This document shows, piece after piece, positions 1 through 7,915 of a stretch of 19,710 nt of DNA. Source of the DNA: DASZHC01 sp035938215. GTDB taxonomy: Bacteria; Verrucomicrobiota; Verrucomicrobiia; Chthoniobacterales; JAFAMB01. Below the pieces are notes generated by a model that had not been told where the DNA came from, ran no database searches, and saw only the letters and a program-made list of their open reading frames with translations. The translations under genes and the position numbers were made by a program. Position 1 is the first letter of the stretch; each line of letters starts with the position of its first letter. The DNA is taken from assembly GCA_035938215.1 (NCBI GenBank), contig DASZHC010000131.1, forward strand, positions 1 through 19,710, read 5' to 3'.

Positions 1-114
1 ACACTGGTTGCATCTTACTGGTGCTGAGCAGATTGCAAAAGTTGCGATTTTGACATTTTTGGGCCGGAAAAAGTGTTCATTCCTCACCCAGGAAAAGCGC
101 CCTTTTCTAGGTTA

Positions 115-242
115 CTCGTCGTCGTCCTCGAGAATTCTAACTTCTCACCGTCACACTAACGGAACAAAATAATTGCCAAGAAGATCGGCTCTTTTCTCGG
201 CGCAGAAGCCCAATAAATCGAGAAGACGAGCACGACGACGAG
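115..242. repeat. Imperfect GA/TC-rich inverted repeat
   Basis: The left arm at 115-136 is TC-rich (CTCGTCGTCGTCCTCGAG core). The right arm at 216-242 is its approximate reverse complement (CGAGAAGACGAGCACGACGACGAG), with a few inserted bases. The arms are about 80 nt apart. The triplet-like GAC/GAG composition makes partial chance similarity possible. No associated gene is visible. Confidence 0.35.
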
Positions 243-370
243 CACGATTCCCTAATTATTTTCGGGATCTGGTCTTAATGATCGAGCTCGACCTAGTCCT
301 CGATGGCTGAGAACTTGGCTTTGGAACCAGATCACTGTTCCCGGTTCGCCGTTCGGTGTCTATGATTGGA

Positions 371-466
371 GGTAGGGCCGGATCTCCGAGCCGGCCGTTC
401 CAACAAGTCATACTCATCAGGCGAAGGCGCTATTCTCGGTGGGCAGCTCGGAGATCTGGCCCTACC
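371..466. repeat. REP-like palindromic element, copy 1
   Basis: The left arm at 371-391 (GGTAGGGCCGGATCTCCGAGC) and the right arm at 446-466 are reverse complements with a single mismatch over 21 nt, around a 54-nt spacer. The same GGTAGGG...CGGATCTCCGAGC arm recurs at 9294-9314. Outer GGTAGGG/CCCTACC ends are shared with the palindrome at 3515-3606. The small size, intergenic placement and multiple copies fit a REP/MITE-like non-autonomous element. No transposase (for example RAYT) is in the window. Confidence 0.75.
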
Positions 467-535
467 GCGATGGTACACCGATCCTCCCACGTTCCTTGCA
501 CAAGCCACAGAGCCGCAGGTGCTTGTGAGCGCTAG

Positions 536-1363
536 CTAACCTTTCACGGCTCCGGATGTGAGACCGGCGATTATATGCTTTTGGGCGAGCAGGTAGAAGA
601 AAATGGCCGGAGCCATTGTTAGACTGACGAAGGCCAGTACTCTACCCCAGTCTGTACCATATTGGCCCTGATACTGCATTATGCCGAGCGGCCAGGGATA
701 GATCTCATCACGGTTAATCATTACCAAAGGCAGCAGGAATTCGTTCCAGCTTCCTACCAGAGCCAGAACCCCTACAGTGGCCAGAATCGGGCGCGACAAA
801 GGCAGCGTGATCTGCCAGAAAATCCTCGGATAACTACAACCATCGAGGAACGCCGCTTCAAAAAGTTCCTTTGGCAGCTCGGAAAAAAATCCCCTTAGAA
901 GCACAACGCTGAAACCGAGATTAAATGCAATCTGCGGCAGGATAACTCCCCAGTACGAGTCGAGCAGTCCCATATCGCGTACCCTGATAAACACGGGCAA
1001 CACCGCAGTGGCGAAAGGGAAGGTTAGTCCCAGGGACAAATAGGTACCGATCCATCTTCTACCGGCAAATCGAAGCTGAGCCAGCGTGAACGCGGCCATT
1101 GAACTTACCAGCAAAGTGAAAACAACCGTGAAGAACGTGATGATAAAGGAGTTCCAAAGCAATCCCCAAAAACGGGTGCTCGCAGCGATCGAGAAATAGT
1201 TATCCGTTATCCACTCTTTTGGTAATCCAAAAGGGTTGGTTCGAAGATCGCCGGTCGACTTAAAGCCGCCAAGGACCGTGGCCCAAAGTGGCAAAAGGCA
1301 CAATCCGGCTGCTACAAATAATAGTACCCAGCGATAGTATAAAAACAGGCTCCCCTGCTTCAC
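536..1363 (-). CDS. Carbohydrate ABC transporter permease, MalG/UgpE type
   Basis: This 275-aa inner-membrane protein is one half of the translocation pore of a CUT1-type sugar importer. Its length is normal for the family. Several strongly hydrophobic segments are visible, the first at about residues 10-31. The cytoplasmic EAA loop is present: EAA at 169-171, G175 and LP at 187-188, the site that docks on the ATPase. The start is a GTG at 1363, only 6 nt after the stop of the partner permease, so the two are translated as an operon. A GGAGG-like stretch lies in the end of the upstream gene, rather far from the GTG. The substrate is unknown; the GH1 remnant upstream hints at a beta-glucoside or other oligosaccharide. 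No binding protein or ATPase is adjacent. Confidence 0.92.
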   Translation of the reverse strand: MKQGSLFLYYRWVLLFVAAGLCLLPLWATVLGGFKSTGDLRTNPFGLPKEWITDNYFSIAASTRFWGLLWNSFIITFFTVVFTLLVSSMAAFTLAQLRFAGRRWIGTYLSLGLTFPFATAVLPVFIRVRDMGLLDSYWGVILPQIAFNLGFSVVLLRGFFSELPKELFEAAFLDGCSYPRIFWQITLPLSRPILATVGVLALVGSWNEFLLPLVMINRDEIYPWPLGIMQYQGQYGTDWGRVLAFVSLTMAPAIFFYLLAQKHIIAGLTSGAVKG

Positions 1364-1369
1364 GATGTA

Positions 1370-2347
1370 TTAGCTCGCCTCCTTCTCACGCATAAACAAT
1401 CGTTTGTAGAACAACATCACCAGAACGCAGATAATGAACAGCACGACACCGACCGCGCTGCCGAAACCCACCCGCATCCGCTTGATCCCAAAGGTATACA
1501 GATAGGAAACAGCCGAATGCGTTGAATTGGACGGACCTCCGTCAGTCAATGCCGCAATGATAGCAAATGTCTGAAGGGACCCGAGAATACTGAAAAACAG
1601 CGAGAGCACAACGACAGGGCGCATCATTGGCAGGACGACATGCCGGGTAATCTGCCACCGGTGCGCCCCATCGATTTGTGCTGACTCAACTATGTCTCCG
1701 GGAATTCCCTGGCGTCCGGCAATGAAGAGGGCCATGTGAAATCCGAAATATTTCCAGACAATCACAAGCAGCAGAGCCGCGGTGGCCCATCCCCGTTCGG
1801 CAAGTACTTGGGGCGCTTCGCGGCCGAACCAGTGGAAAACGACGGCAACCACTCCGTAATTGCCGTCGTACATGTAGCGCCAGATCAATCCAGCGACCAC
1901 TTCGCCCAAAATGTAGGGCAGGAAAAAAATCGCGCGGAAAACCACGCTTGATCGGCTGCGGTCCGAAATTAAGAGCGCCAGCCACAGAGCAGCCGGTACC
2001 TGGACAAATGCCGAGACAGCAATGACCAGCAGATTGTTAATCAGGGATTGATGAAAAATCGGGTCGTTCAAGACGCGAACGAAATTGTCCAGGTCAACCC
2101 ATCTCTGCGGTGATCCGTAGCCGTTCCAATTGAAGAAGCTATAGTAGCCGGCTTCTGCGACGGGTAGGACAACAAAAAGCGTAAAGAGCAGAAGCGCCGG
2201 TGGCAGGAAAATAAGGTAAGCCGTCAGGGTGCTGGAATGGGAAAAGCCTTCTAATCGCTTCCAGATTCCTATCTTCGGGCCAGCATGATGCCGTCGTTCA
2301 ACTTCGGCGCCGGTCACTTCACCGCGCAAAGCCGGTTTTAGGGCCAT
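1370..2347 (-). CDS. Sugar ABC transporter permease, MalF/UgpA type
   Basis: This 325-aa integral membrane protein is the other pore subunit of the CUT1-type importer. A soluble N-terminal extension of about 40 residues precedes the first membrane segment (about 42-65). The permease domain carries a variant EAA loop (ESA at 221-223, G227, LP at 239-240), followed by hydrophobic segments and a basic C-terminus. The ATG at 2347 has a good ribosome-binding site (AAAGGAG, about 6 nt upstream). The GH1 remnant reading frame overlaps its start by 29 nt, which suggests the operon order was originally GH1-malF-malG. The gene is intact, whereas its upstream neighbour is degenerate. Whether the pair still transports anything depends on a binding protein and MsmX-like ATPase encoded elsewhere. 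Confidence 0.93.
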   Translation of the reverse strand: MALKPALRGEVTGAEVERRHHAGPKIGIWKRLEGFSHSSTLTAYLIFLPPALLLFTLFVVLPVAEAGYYSFFNWNGYGSPQRWVDLDNFVRVLNDPIFHQSLINNLLVIAVSAFVQVPAALWLALLISDRSRSSVVFRAIFFLPYILGEVVAGLIWRYMYDGNYGVVAVVFHWFGREAPQVLAERGWATAALLLVIVWKYFGFHMALFIAGRQGIPGDIVESAQIDGAHRWQITRHVVLPMMRPVVVLSLFFSILGSLQTFAIIAALTDGGPSNSTHSAVSYLYTFGIKRMRVGFGSAVGVVLFIICVLVMLFYKRLFMREKEAS

Positions 2348-2756
2348 GGTTTTCTCCTTTTTGGCGGGGATTCACAGCGACCCGAATGAAATCGATCAAG
2401 CCTCGGTTCAGGGATGATCCTTTAAAATCGACCTTCACGATACCAAAAGTTGGGCGGTAACCGTCCGCCGCAATGGCCAGATGCACATTGAACGTTGTCC
2501 CAAGTTCAAAAGATCCATCAACCGACCGGAGGGCCTTAAGAACCGTTCCTTGCGCAATATTCAAATGGTGCGTTGTGTAACGATGGTAATGATCACAAGC
2601 GACGTCGCCTGTCTCGGATCGCTCGATCTTATGTGGGGTATGGGCGAACGTGTTCCATATCGAGCGGGTTCGTCCGCCTTCGGCAAGGGCCCCCTTGATT
2701 TGATAGCTTGAGGTTGACGTTCCCCAAACGAACGACCGCCTGGAGGGCTGAAGCAT
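2319..2756 (-). pseudogene. GH1 beta-glucosidase remnant with two in-frame deletions
   Basis: The 145-codon frame joins three separate pieces of a GH1 glycosidase, which is normally about 440-460 aa. Residues 8-60 match the GH1 N-terminus (FVWGTSTSSYQIKGA, then SIWNTFAHTPHKI and DVACDHYHRY). Residues 63-97 match a mid-protein segment (HHLNIAQGTVLKALR...FELGTTFNV). Residues 98-111 match the C-terminal motif DGYRPTFGIVKVDF. About 120 and then about 180 residues are absent between the pieces. The stretches carrying the acid/base NEP glutamate and the nucleophile ENG glutamate are both gone, so it cannot be a catalyst. After residue 112 the frame no longer looks like GH1, and it runs 29 nt into malF. 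The deletions preserve frame, which is unusual for decay. Homology is by recognition, not alignment. Confidence 0.8.
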
Positions 2757-2973
2757 AAGAGGACTCTAAACCAGTTCATCGATGCGTGTTAAATCTTATT
2801 TTTTCCTCGTTAAAAAAAAGCTGACGAGGCCGCTCCTGAGACCAGCATTGACGTGGGTGGAGATTCGGGCGAAGAGCTTTTCGGATCTGGCTTTTGCGCA
2901 TCGGATGCTTAGCCGCGACCCTGGCGAGCGGTATTGATGGCGGAAAGTCACCGATTGAATCAGTGGAGCTAAC

Positions 2974-3324
2974 ATGAACCGCGTCTTGCTTTTTTGCTTT
3001 CTTTTGTCGGCTGCGGCACCGCACGCACAAGCCGACGATACATGGCACAATATCTATCACAGCCTTAAAAGGTTTTTCACAGGCAATGACAGGCGCTCCC
3101 ATGCCGCTGCTCAGTCAAGGCATCAAGAAGTCCGGCGTTCGCATACCCGAACGAATTCCGAGAAATCGGACCTATCTCCGTCTGAGCCGAGGGTGATCGT
3201 TCTTCCCGAGGCGACGCCTGCAAAGAGCGAGCATGCGAACAAACCGGAGGACAAAATATCCCCAGAAGCGGCACCCACGCCAAACTCGAGTCCGGTCCTG
3301 CGATCGTTGCCGGCATTGACCTGA
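2974..3324 (+). CDS. Small secreted protein of unknown function
   Basis: This 116-aa product has a short N-terminal hydrophobic signal sequence (MNRVLLFCFLLSAAAPHAQA), with likely signal-peptidase I cleavage after AQA at about residue 20. The mature part starts with an amphipathic, aromatic stretch (TWHNIYHSLKRFFTG). It continues into a charged, Ser/Pro/Glu-rich tail with no recognisable domain, probably disordered. A clear Shine-Dalgarno (GTGGAG, 5-6 nt before the ATG) supports the start and argues for a real gene. It stands alone, divergent from the GH1 remnant. I do not recognise the family; a periplasmic or surface location is inferred from the signal only. Confidence 0.6.
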   Translation: MNRVLLFCFLLSAAAPHAQADDTWHNIYHSLKRFFTGNDRRSHAAAQSRHQEVRRSHTRTNSEKSDLSPSEPRVIVLPEATPAKSEHANKPEDKISPEAAPTPNSSPVLRSLPALT

Positions 3325-3514
3325 CGATCGGGGTTTCCGAGGCTGCTTTCCGGTGCCCGGCAATGACAATCACACATTGCCCATCCCGCGGATCCGGCAA
3401 AAGAAAAATCTTGGGCGAACTCTCCTGAAACTATCTGTTGATTTTAATGGGGCGCGCGAATGGGGCGCGCGACGATTCTCAGTTCGATGGCCTACAATTG
3501 GTCGAAACGTAAAA

Positions 3515-3606
3515 GGTAGGGTCGCATCCAGCACCAGTTTCTAGAGGACCCGGAAGGATGGATTCGATGTCATTCAGCAGAAACTGGTGCGGGATCGGAC
3601 CCTACC
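3515..3606. repeat. REP-like palindromic element, copy 2 (variant core)
   Basis: The left arm at 3515-3542 and the right arm at 3579-3606 are reverse complements at 25 of 28 positions, around a 36-nt spacer. The outer ends are the same GGTAGGG/CCCTACC as in copy 1. The inner stem (GCACCAGTTTCT/AGAAACTGGTGC) is different, so it is a subfamily or an element that swapped its core. It could form a long cruciform or RNA hairpin. Confidence 0.75.
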
Positions 3607-3695
3607 AAGCGCTGACATAGCCCGCCAGTAGGCTCGGCAGCCGAAACAGTTTTTGGTTGCGGCTACGCCCGCGCTAGGAACAATGCGCGTTAGTC

Positions 3696-3721
3696 GGGCG
3701 GCACGGAGGCCGTCCCTATCC
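3696..3721 (-). repeat. Solo arm of the REP-like element
   Basis: Read on the minus strand, this is GGATAGGGACGGCCTCCGTGCCGCCC in two overlapping blocks. It aligns with the arm at 9294-9318 (GGTAGGGGCGGATCTCCGAGCCGCC), sharing the AGGG.CGG..CTCCG.GCCG framework. No matching partner arm lies nearby, so it appears to be a half element. Confidence 0.45.
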
Positions 3722-3825
3722 ATGAAAAACGAACATCGGCGAAAATGCCCAGGGTTGTACATCGCATGGGCCTATCTCAAGTTTCATGCGCAAGCAAAAG
3801 AGTCGCTGGTATTTGTGAACGATAG

Positions 3826-6800
3826 CTAGGGATTCCTCTCGCTTTGGAGATCGCCGTGCTTGCCAAAGGTTTCGGCGATACTTGGGGCGGATCGGGCGGT
3901 TCCGATAAGATCGCTCTGTGCGGAGGAATCAGCGCGTTTGGTTAATTTCACACTGACGAGCTTGCTTATGCCGTGCTCTTCCATGGTCACCCCATACAAA
4001 ATGTCTGCCTTGGCTATAGTCCGTTTGTTATGGGTGATCACGATGAACTGGCTCTGTTGAACAAAGCGATCGAGAATCCTGATGAATCGGTTGATGTTCG
4101 ACTCGTCCAATGGAGCATCCATTTCGTCCAGCACGCAGAACGGGCTGGGTTTGACCATGTAGATCGCGAACAGCAGCGAAACGGCTGCCATCGTCCGTTC
4201 TCCTCCCGACAGGAGCGATATTGACTGGAGCTGTTTGCCGGGTGGTTTCGCGATAATCTCAATTCCGCTTTCAAGAGGGTCAGCATCATCGACGAGAAGA
4301 AGGTTGGCTTTTCCGCCACCGAATAGTTCGGTAAACATTTCCTGAAAATTGACACGGACCTGCGCGAAGGTGTCGGCGAACAGTTCCTTGGTGGTGGCGT
4401 TGATTTTATTAATCACGTCCAGGAGCTCTGCCTTGGATTTCACCAGATCGTTCTGCTGTTCCTCGAGAAATCGCTGACGTTCCTCCAGCTCGTCGTATTC
4501 CTGAATTGCTTCAAGATTGACCGGTCCCATTGCGTCGAGACGTTCCGTGATTTCCGCGATCGCACTTTGGACGAACTCCCAATCAATTTCGGGACCCGAA
4601 TCGGCTGCCAGATCGGTTTGCGCTGCGTCTGCCCAGGCTTGCGGTTTGTCTAGTCGCTTACGCTGCTCGCGGACTGAGACATTAAACGCGTACCAATCAG
4701 GCGCAAAATTCGTAAGATCGACCTGGTAACGATGGGAAACATGTTCGCGGATGTGCTCGAGCCGAAGATTGAGCTGGGTGGATTTCACCTCGTGCTGGCC
4801 TCGTTGATCGTGGCAATCGGAGAGTTGCCTGCGCAAGAGCCTCAAATTCTGTTCCACGGCTTCCAACGCATGCATCCGCTCGGCGCGATCCTGCAAAAGG
4901 TCCGCAACTTCGGCTTCCGCCGCGGATTGTTCCGACTTCAAATGTTCGATACGACCATTCAGCGCATCGTTATCGGCTCTTAACTGTTCAATCCGGGCCG
5001 CATAGTTTTCGATCTCCTGCTGTCTGCTTAGGATGAGATCCTGGAGTTCCGCAAGTCGAACAGCCATTGGCTGCTGCTGCCGCCGCAGGTCATCTCGCCT
5101 CTGGCGCTCGGTTGCAACGCGGATGCGCAGCTCATTAATCACATCGGTTAGAGCGTCCTCATCTCGCCGGAGGCATTCTGCTCGAGCCAATGCTGCGGAA
5201 AGCTGCGCCTGCGTTGAGGAAAGCTCCTCGTTGCTGCTTGCGAGTTCAGCCTCCAATGATTGCACCCTGGCGGCTGCGATGTTCAAGCGATTCTGAACGT
5301 TCTCGCGCTCCCATGTGAGGCTTTGGATTTTTCCTTCCGCTTCGCGCAGTTCGCGGTCGAGCAAAGAAAGTTGACCCTGCAGCGTCGAAGCGCAGACCTG
5401 CACGCGCTGGAAGCTTTCGCGATCCTCGCGCACGGTTTGTTGTCTCACTTCGAGGGTCGCCAGGTGTTCGGTTCGCTGCTTCTCCAGGTTCAGCAGACCA
5501 AGGCGTGCAGATGCAACTTCCTGTTCGAGGCGCTGGATCTGGATTTTTCTCTGCAGTACCGAATTACGGTTCTCGCCATTTGCCCCAGCGAAAATAACTC
5601 CTTCACGGGTAATGCAGTCACCTAGGAGCGTCACGACGGCGATGTCCTGCGCATTCTGTTTGATTTCAAAGGCGTCAGCCAGATTGCTCGCAAGCGCGAC
5701 ATTCTCGAGCAAACGGTTGAGTATTGGCACCACATCAGGGTGAGATCTGACCCGTTCAAGGGCCCAGGCAATTGCCTTTTGTGGAAGGCCTCGAGTCTGA
5801 AGCGATGAGCTCGTATCCGGTGACGTAATTGAGATCAAGGCAGCGCGTCCAAACTTCTTGCTGGCAAGAATAGAAGCGATTGATTCGGCAACCAATGGGT
5901 CACGAATGAAAACAGTCTTCAGATATTGGCCCAAAGCAGCCTCGATAGCGGGAATAAAATCGGTTTCTACTTCGATAAAATTCGCAAGAGCACCTGCGAT
6001 CGCAGCTCGGTAGAGCTGCGGATTATCCAGTCCTTTCAGGATGGCTTGAGTGCCTTCGCCAAGGCCTGCTCCCTCCTCATTCAGCTGTTTAAGAACCTCC
6101 AGTTTTGAGTCTCGTTCAGTCACCGTCTTTTGGCTGGAAGCAATGTCGCGCTCGATTTGGTGCAAATGCTTTTGCGCATTGAGCAATTCGTGCTCGTGAT
6201 CTTTTAATGCGTCTCGGCAATTTTGAACCTTTTCCTGAGCCGCCTGCAGCTGCTGTTCCGTATCCAAATCCTGAGCTTTGAGGTGTTCTCTCGTGGCTTC
6301 CGTTTGCTTCAACTCCTGCAGGATCAGATCCAGACGTGTTCCGCCTGCTTCACGCTCGTTGAGGGTGGCAGAAAGGTCACCGCGGATGGCCGCGAACCGG
6401 TTCTCATGATCTTGAATGCGCTGTTGGAAATCATGAACGGATCGCTCAACGTCCTGTCGTTCCGATCTGATCCTGTTTGCATGTTGCTGCTCGTCTTGAA
6501 GCTCGCTCTCTTCAGCACGCAAAGATTCAAAGATTTCGCCAAGCTGTTGTTCAGCTTCCGCAAGTTGGAACCTCTGGATGGCTGATTTTTCCTCGGCTGT
6601 GATAACGTCCTCGCGATAGCGTTCGAGCAAAGTGGATGCCTCCTGAATTCGCTCGAAATTGAATTCGATCCGGCCGGAAGCTGAATTCAGCTGATTTTTG
6701 AGCTCCTGAACTCGCTGGCGTCCGTCGGAAATCTTTGTTTCCAGAATCTCGACATCGTGACGCTGCTGGCTAAGGCCAAACTCCTGCGATTCAACCTGCT

Positions 6801-7578
6801 CCTGGAGCGAACGCTGCGATTCCTGCAGGCGTTCGATTTCCTGCTGAGCCTGGTTGAGTGCGCCAAACATCTCGTCCTGGACTTTTCGGCTGAAATGTGT
6901 GTCGAGCGTCCGCAAATCGTCGAAGAGAGTCTTGTACCGGCGCGCCTTTCCTGCCTGGCGCTGGAGAGAGCCGATCTGGCGCTTCACTTCTTTCATGATG
7001 TCCGCCAGCCGCACGAGGTTCGCATCCGTATATTCCAGCTTGCGAAGAGCCTCCTTTTTTTGCGCCTTGTACTTCGTAATTCCCGCGGCTTCCTCAAAAA
7101 TGGTTCTGCGATCTTCCGGACGAGAGCTCAAAATCAGATCGATTTTGCCCTGTTCCATGATCGAATAGGCAGTTCGACCAATTCCTGTATCCATGAACAG
7201 CATTTGGATATCCCGGAGCCGGCAGAGAGCTCTATTCAGGAGATACTCCGAATGCCCATCACGAAAAACCCTTCGTGTGATTTTAACTTCGTTGAATTCG
7301 GTGCCGAGCTCTTTCTCGCAGTCTGCGAAGTTCAGGGAAACTTCGGCCATTCCGACGGGCTGTTTGCTGTCCGAGCCGCTAAAAATCACATCTGCCATTT
7401 CCCCGCCTCGCAGCGCCTTTGCCGATTGTTCGCCGAGCACCCATCGGACGGCGTCCAGGACATTCGATTTTCCACAGCCGTTTGGCCCGACGATCGCCGT
7501 CACGCCCGGATGGAAATTCAAAACGGTTTTTTGGGCAAACGACTTAAATCCAAGCAATTCGAGCGATTGAAGGTACAT
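3826..7578 (-). CDS. smc: Chromosome segregation SMC ATPase
   Basis: This 1250-aa protein is the core of the SMC-ScpAB condensin, a DNA-loop-extruding ATPase that organises and segregates the nucleoid. The N-terminal head has Walker A GPNGCGKSN at residues 31-39. A long coiled coil follows to about residue 500, then a hinge dimerisation domain (about 510-640) and the returning coiled coil. The C-terminal head carries the signature LSGGERTMAA from 1123 and Walker B FCVLDEMDAPLDE at 1147-1159, followed by a D/H-loop region (ITHNKRT). The length is normal for bacterial SMC. I start it at the ATG (7578, MYLQSLELLGFKSF), which matches the family N-terminus; an in-frame TTG 9 nt upstream (7587) is a weaker alternative. 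No scpA or scpB gene is adjacent. A 19-bp palindrome-containing element sits just upstream and is shared with the yugP-like gene. Confidence 0.98.
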   Translation of the reverse strand: MYLQSLELLGFKSFAQKTVLNFHPGVTAIVGPNGCGKSNVLDAVRWVLGEQSAKALRGGEMADVIFSGSDSKQPVGMAEVSLNFADCEKELGTEFNEVKITRRVFRDGHSEYLLNRALCRLRDIQMLFMDTGIGRTAYSIMEQGKIDLILSSRPEDRRTIFEEAAGITKYKAQKKEALRKLEYTDANLVRLADIMKEVKRQIGSLQRQAGKARRYKTLFDDLRTLDTHFSRKVQDEMFGALNQAQQEIERLQESQRSLQEQVESQEFGLSQQRHDVEILETKISDGRQRVQELKNQLNSASGRIEFNFERIQEASTLLERYREDVITAEEKSAIQRFQLAEAEQQLGEIFESLRAEESELQDEQQHANRIRSERQDVERSVHDFQQRIQDHENRFAAIRGDLSATLNEREAGGTRLDLILQELKQTEATREHLKAQDLDTEQQLQAAQEKVQNCRDALKDHEHELLNAQKHLHQIERDIASSQKTVTERDSKLEVLKQLNEEGAGLGEGTQAILKGLDNPQLYRAAIAGALANFIEVETDFIPAIEAALGQYLKTVFIRDPLVAESIASILASKKFGRAALISITSPDTSSSLQTRGLPQKAIAWALERVRSHPDVVPILNRLLENVALASNLADAFEIKQNAQDIAVVTLLGDCITREGVIFAGANGENRNSVLQRKIQIQRLEQEVASARLGLLNLEKQRTEHLATLEVRQQTVREDRESFQRVQVCASTLQGQLSLLDRELREAEGKIQSLTWERENVQNRLNIAAARVQSLEAELASSNEELSSTQAQLSAALARAECLRRDEDALTDVINELRIRVATERQRRDDLRRQQQPMAVRLAELQDLILSRQQEIENYAARIEQLRADNDALNGRIEHLKSEQSAAEAEVADLLQDRAERMHALEAVEQNLRLLRRQLSDCHDQRGQHEVKSTQLNLRLEHIREHVSHRYQVDLTNFAPDWYAFNVSVREQRKRLDKPQAWADAAQTDLAADSGPEIDWEFVQSAIAEITERLDAMGPVNLEAIQEYDELEERQRFLEEQQNDLVKSKAELLDVINKINATTKELFADTFAQVRVNFQEMFTELFGGGKANLLLVDDADPLESGIEIIAKPPGKQLQSISLLSGGERTMAAVSLLFAIYMVKPSPFCVLDEMDAPLDESNINRFIRILDRFVQQSQFIVITHNKRTIAKADILYGVTMEEHGISKLVSVKLTKRADSSAQSDLIGTARSAPSIAETFGKHGDLQSERNP

Positions 7579-7915
7579 GGATATCAACCTAGCGAGGCCG
7601 GGCCTCAGACCGGCGAGATGCGGACGCGAAAAGAACTTGACTCATCTGCAATCAGTTTTGCTTTTCAAGGATTCCAGACGGTAGGCTGGGATGATAGTTG
7701 TGACAAGTTCAAACGTACAATCTCTTGAGTGATAGACGACTCTGACCTCAATATGTTGGGGATTTGTTCCATCTTTACGCGAATGAGCACGGGCAATTCG
7801 TTTTCGTTGTCCCTCGGACTTGCAGCGGTCAAATCTTAAAAATCGTCCTCGACCTCCAAAGTCGGACACTCAGCACTGGTTTGAACGCGAACCGTGTGGT
7901 TTGCTCAATCCGAGT
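7579..7915. other. Divergent intergenic region between smc and the M20 peptidase
   Basis: This 337-nt region should contain the promoters of smc (minus) and of the peptidase (plus), but I cannot place convincing -35/-10 pairs. A minus-strand frame of 75 codons beginning with GTG at 7869 exists, but it has no recognisable domain or ribosome-binding site. The shared 19-bp element is at 7588-7606. Confidence 0.5.
7588..7606 (-). repeat. Start-proximal GAGGCCCGGCCTCGCTAGG element
   Basis: Read on the minus strand this is GAGGCCCGGCCTCGCTAGG, ending 9 nt before the smc ATG. It contains the palindrome GAGGCC-C-GGCCTC. It matches 18 of 19 bases with a sequence (13545-13563) ending 5 nt before the start codon of the YugP-like gene. 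The terminal AGG could serve as a weak ribosome-binding site. A more diverged version (18 of 24 over a slightly longer stretch) is at 2820-2843 on the minus strand. Confidence 0.5.

Larger units (their letters stand above)
1..535. other. Intergenic region with inverted repeats, no gene seen
   Basis: I see no credible coding sequence here. It follows the end of the minus-strand permease operon, so no binding-protein gene lies immediately downstream of the permeases inside the window. It holds an imperfect GA/TC-rich inverted repeat (115-136 against 216-242) and a short AT inverted repeat (166-174 against 254-262) interleaved with it. The REP-like palindrome at 371-466 is listed separately. No promoter or terminator could be assigned with confidence. 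Confidence 0.6.
3325..3825. other. Intergenic spacer carrying palindromic repeats
   Basis: About 500 nt lie between the small secreted protein and the 3' end of smc. It holds a perfect-core palindrome (3515-3606), a solo repeat arm (3696-3721), and a tandem GGGGCGCGCGA/ATGGGGCGCGCGA duplication near 3450-3475. A possible 48-codon frame (3683-3829) starts after CTAGGAACA but has no recognisable content. Nothing else was seen. Confidence 0.6.

Noticed and set aside
3683..3829. A 48-codon plus-strand frame starting after CTAGGAACA
   Set aside because: It runs through a solo repeat arm and into the end of smc, and its product is basic and featureless. The start context is interesting, but the gene is not supported.
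6757..7728. A 323-codon open frame on the plus strand, opposite smc
   Set aside because: It lies antisense to the conserved N-terminal head and coiled coil of smc. It has no recognisable domain and is explained by the codon bias of the coiled-coil gene.
7642..7869. A 75-codon minus-strand frame with a GTG start between smc and the peptidase
   Set aside because: No ribosome-binding site, domain or neighbour support; it fills a divergent promoter region.
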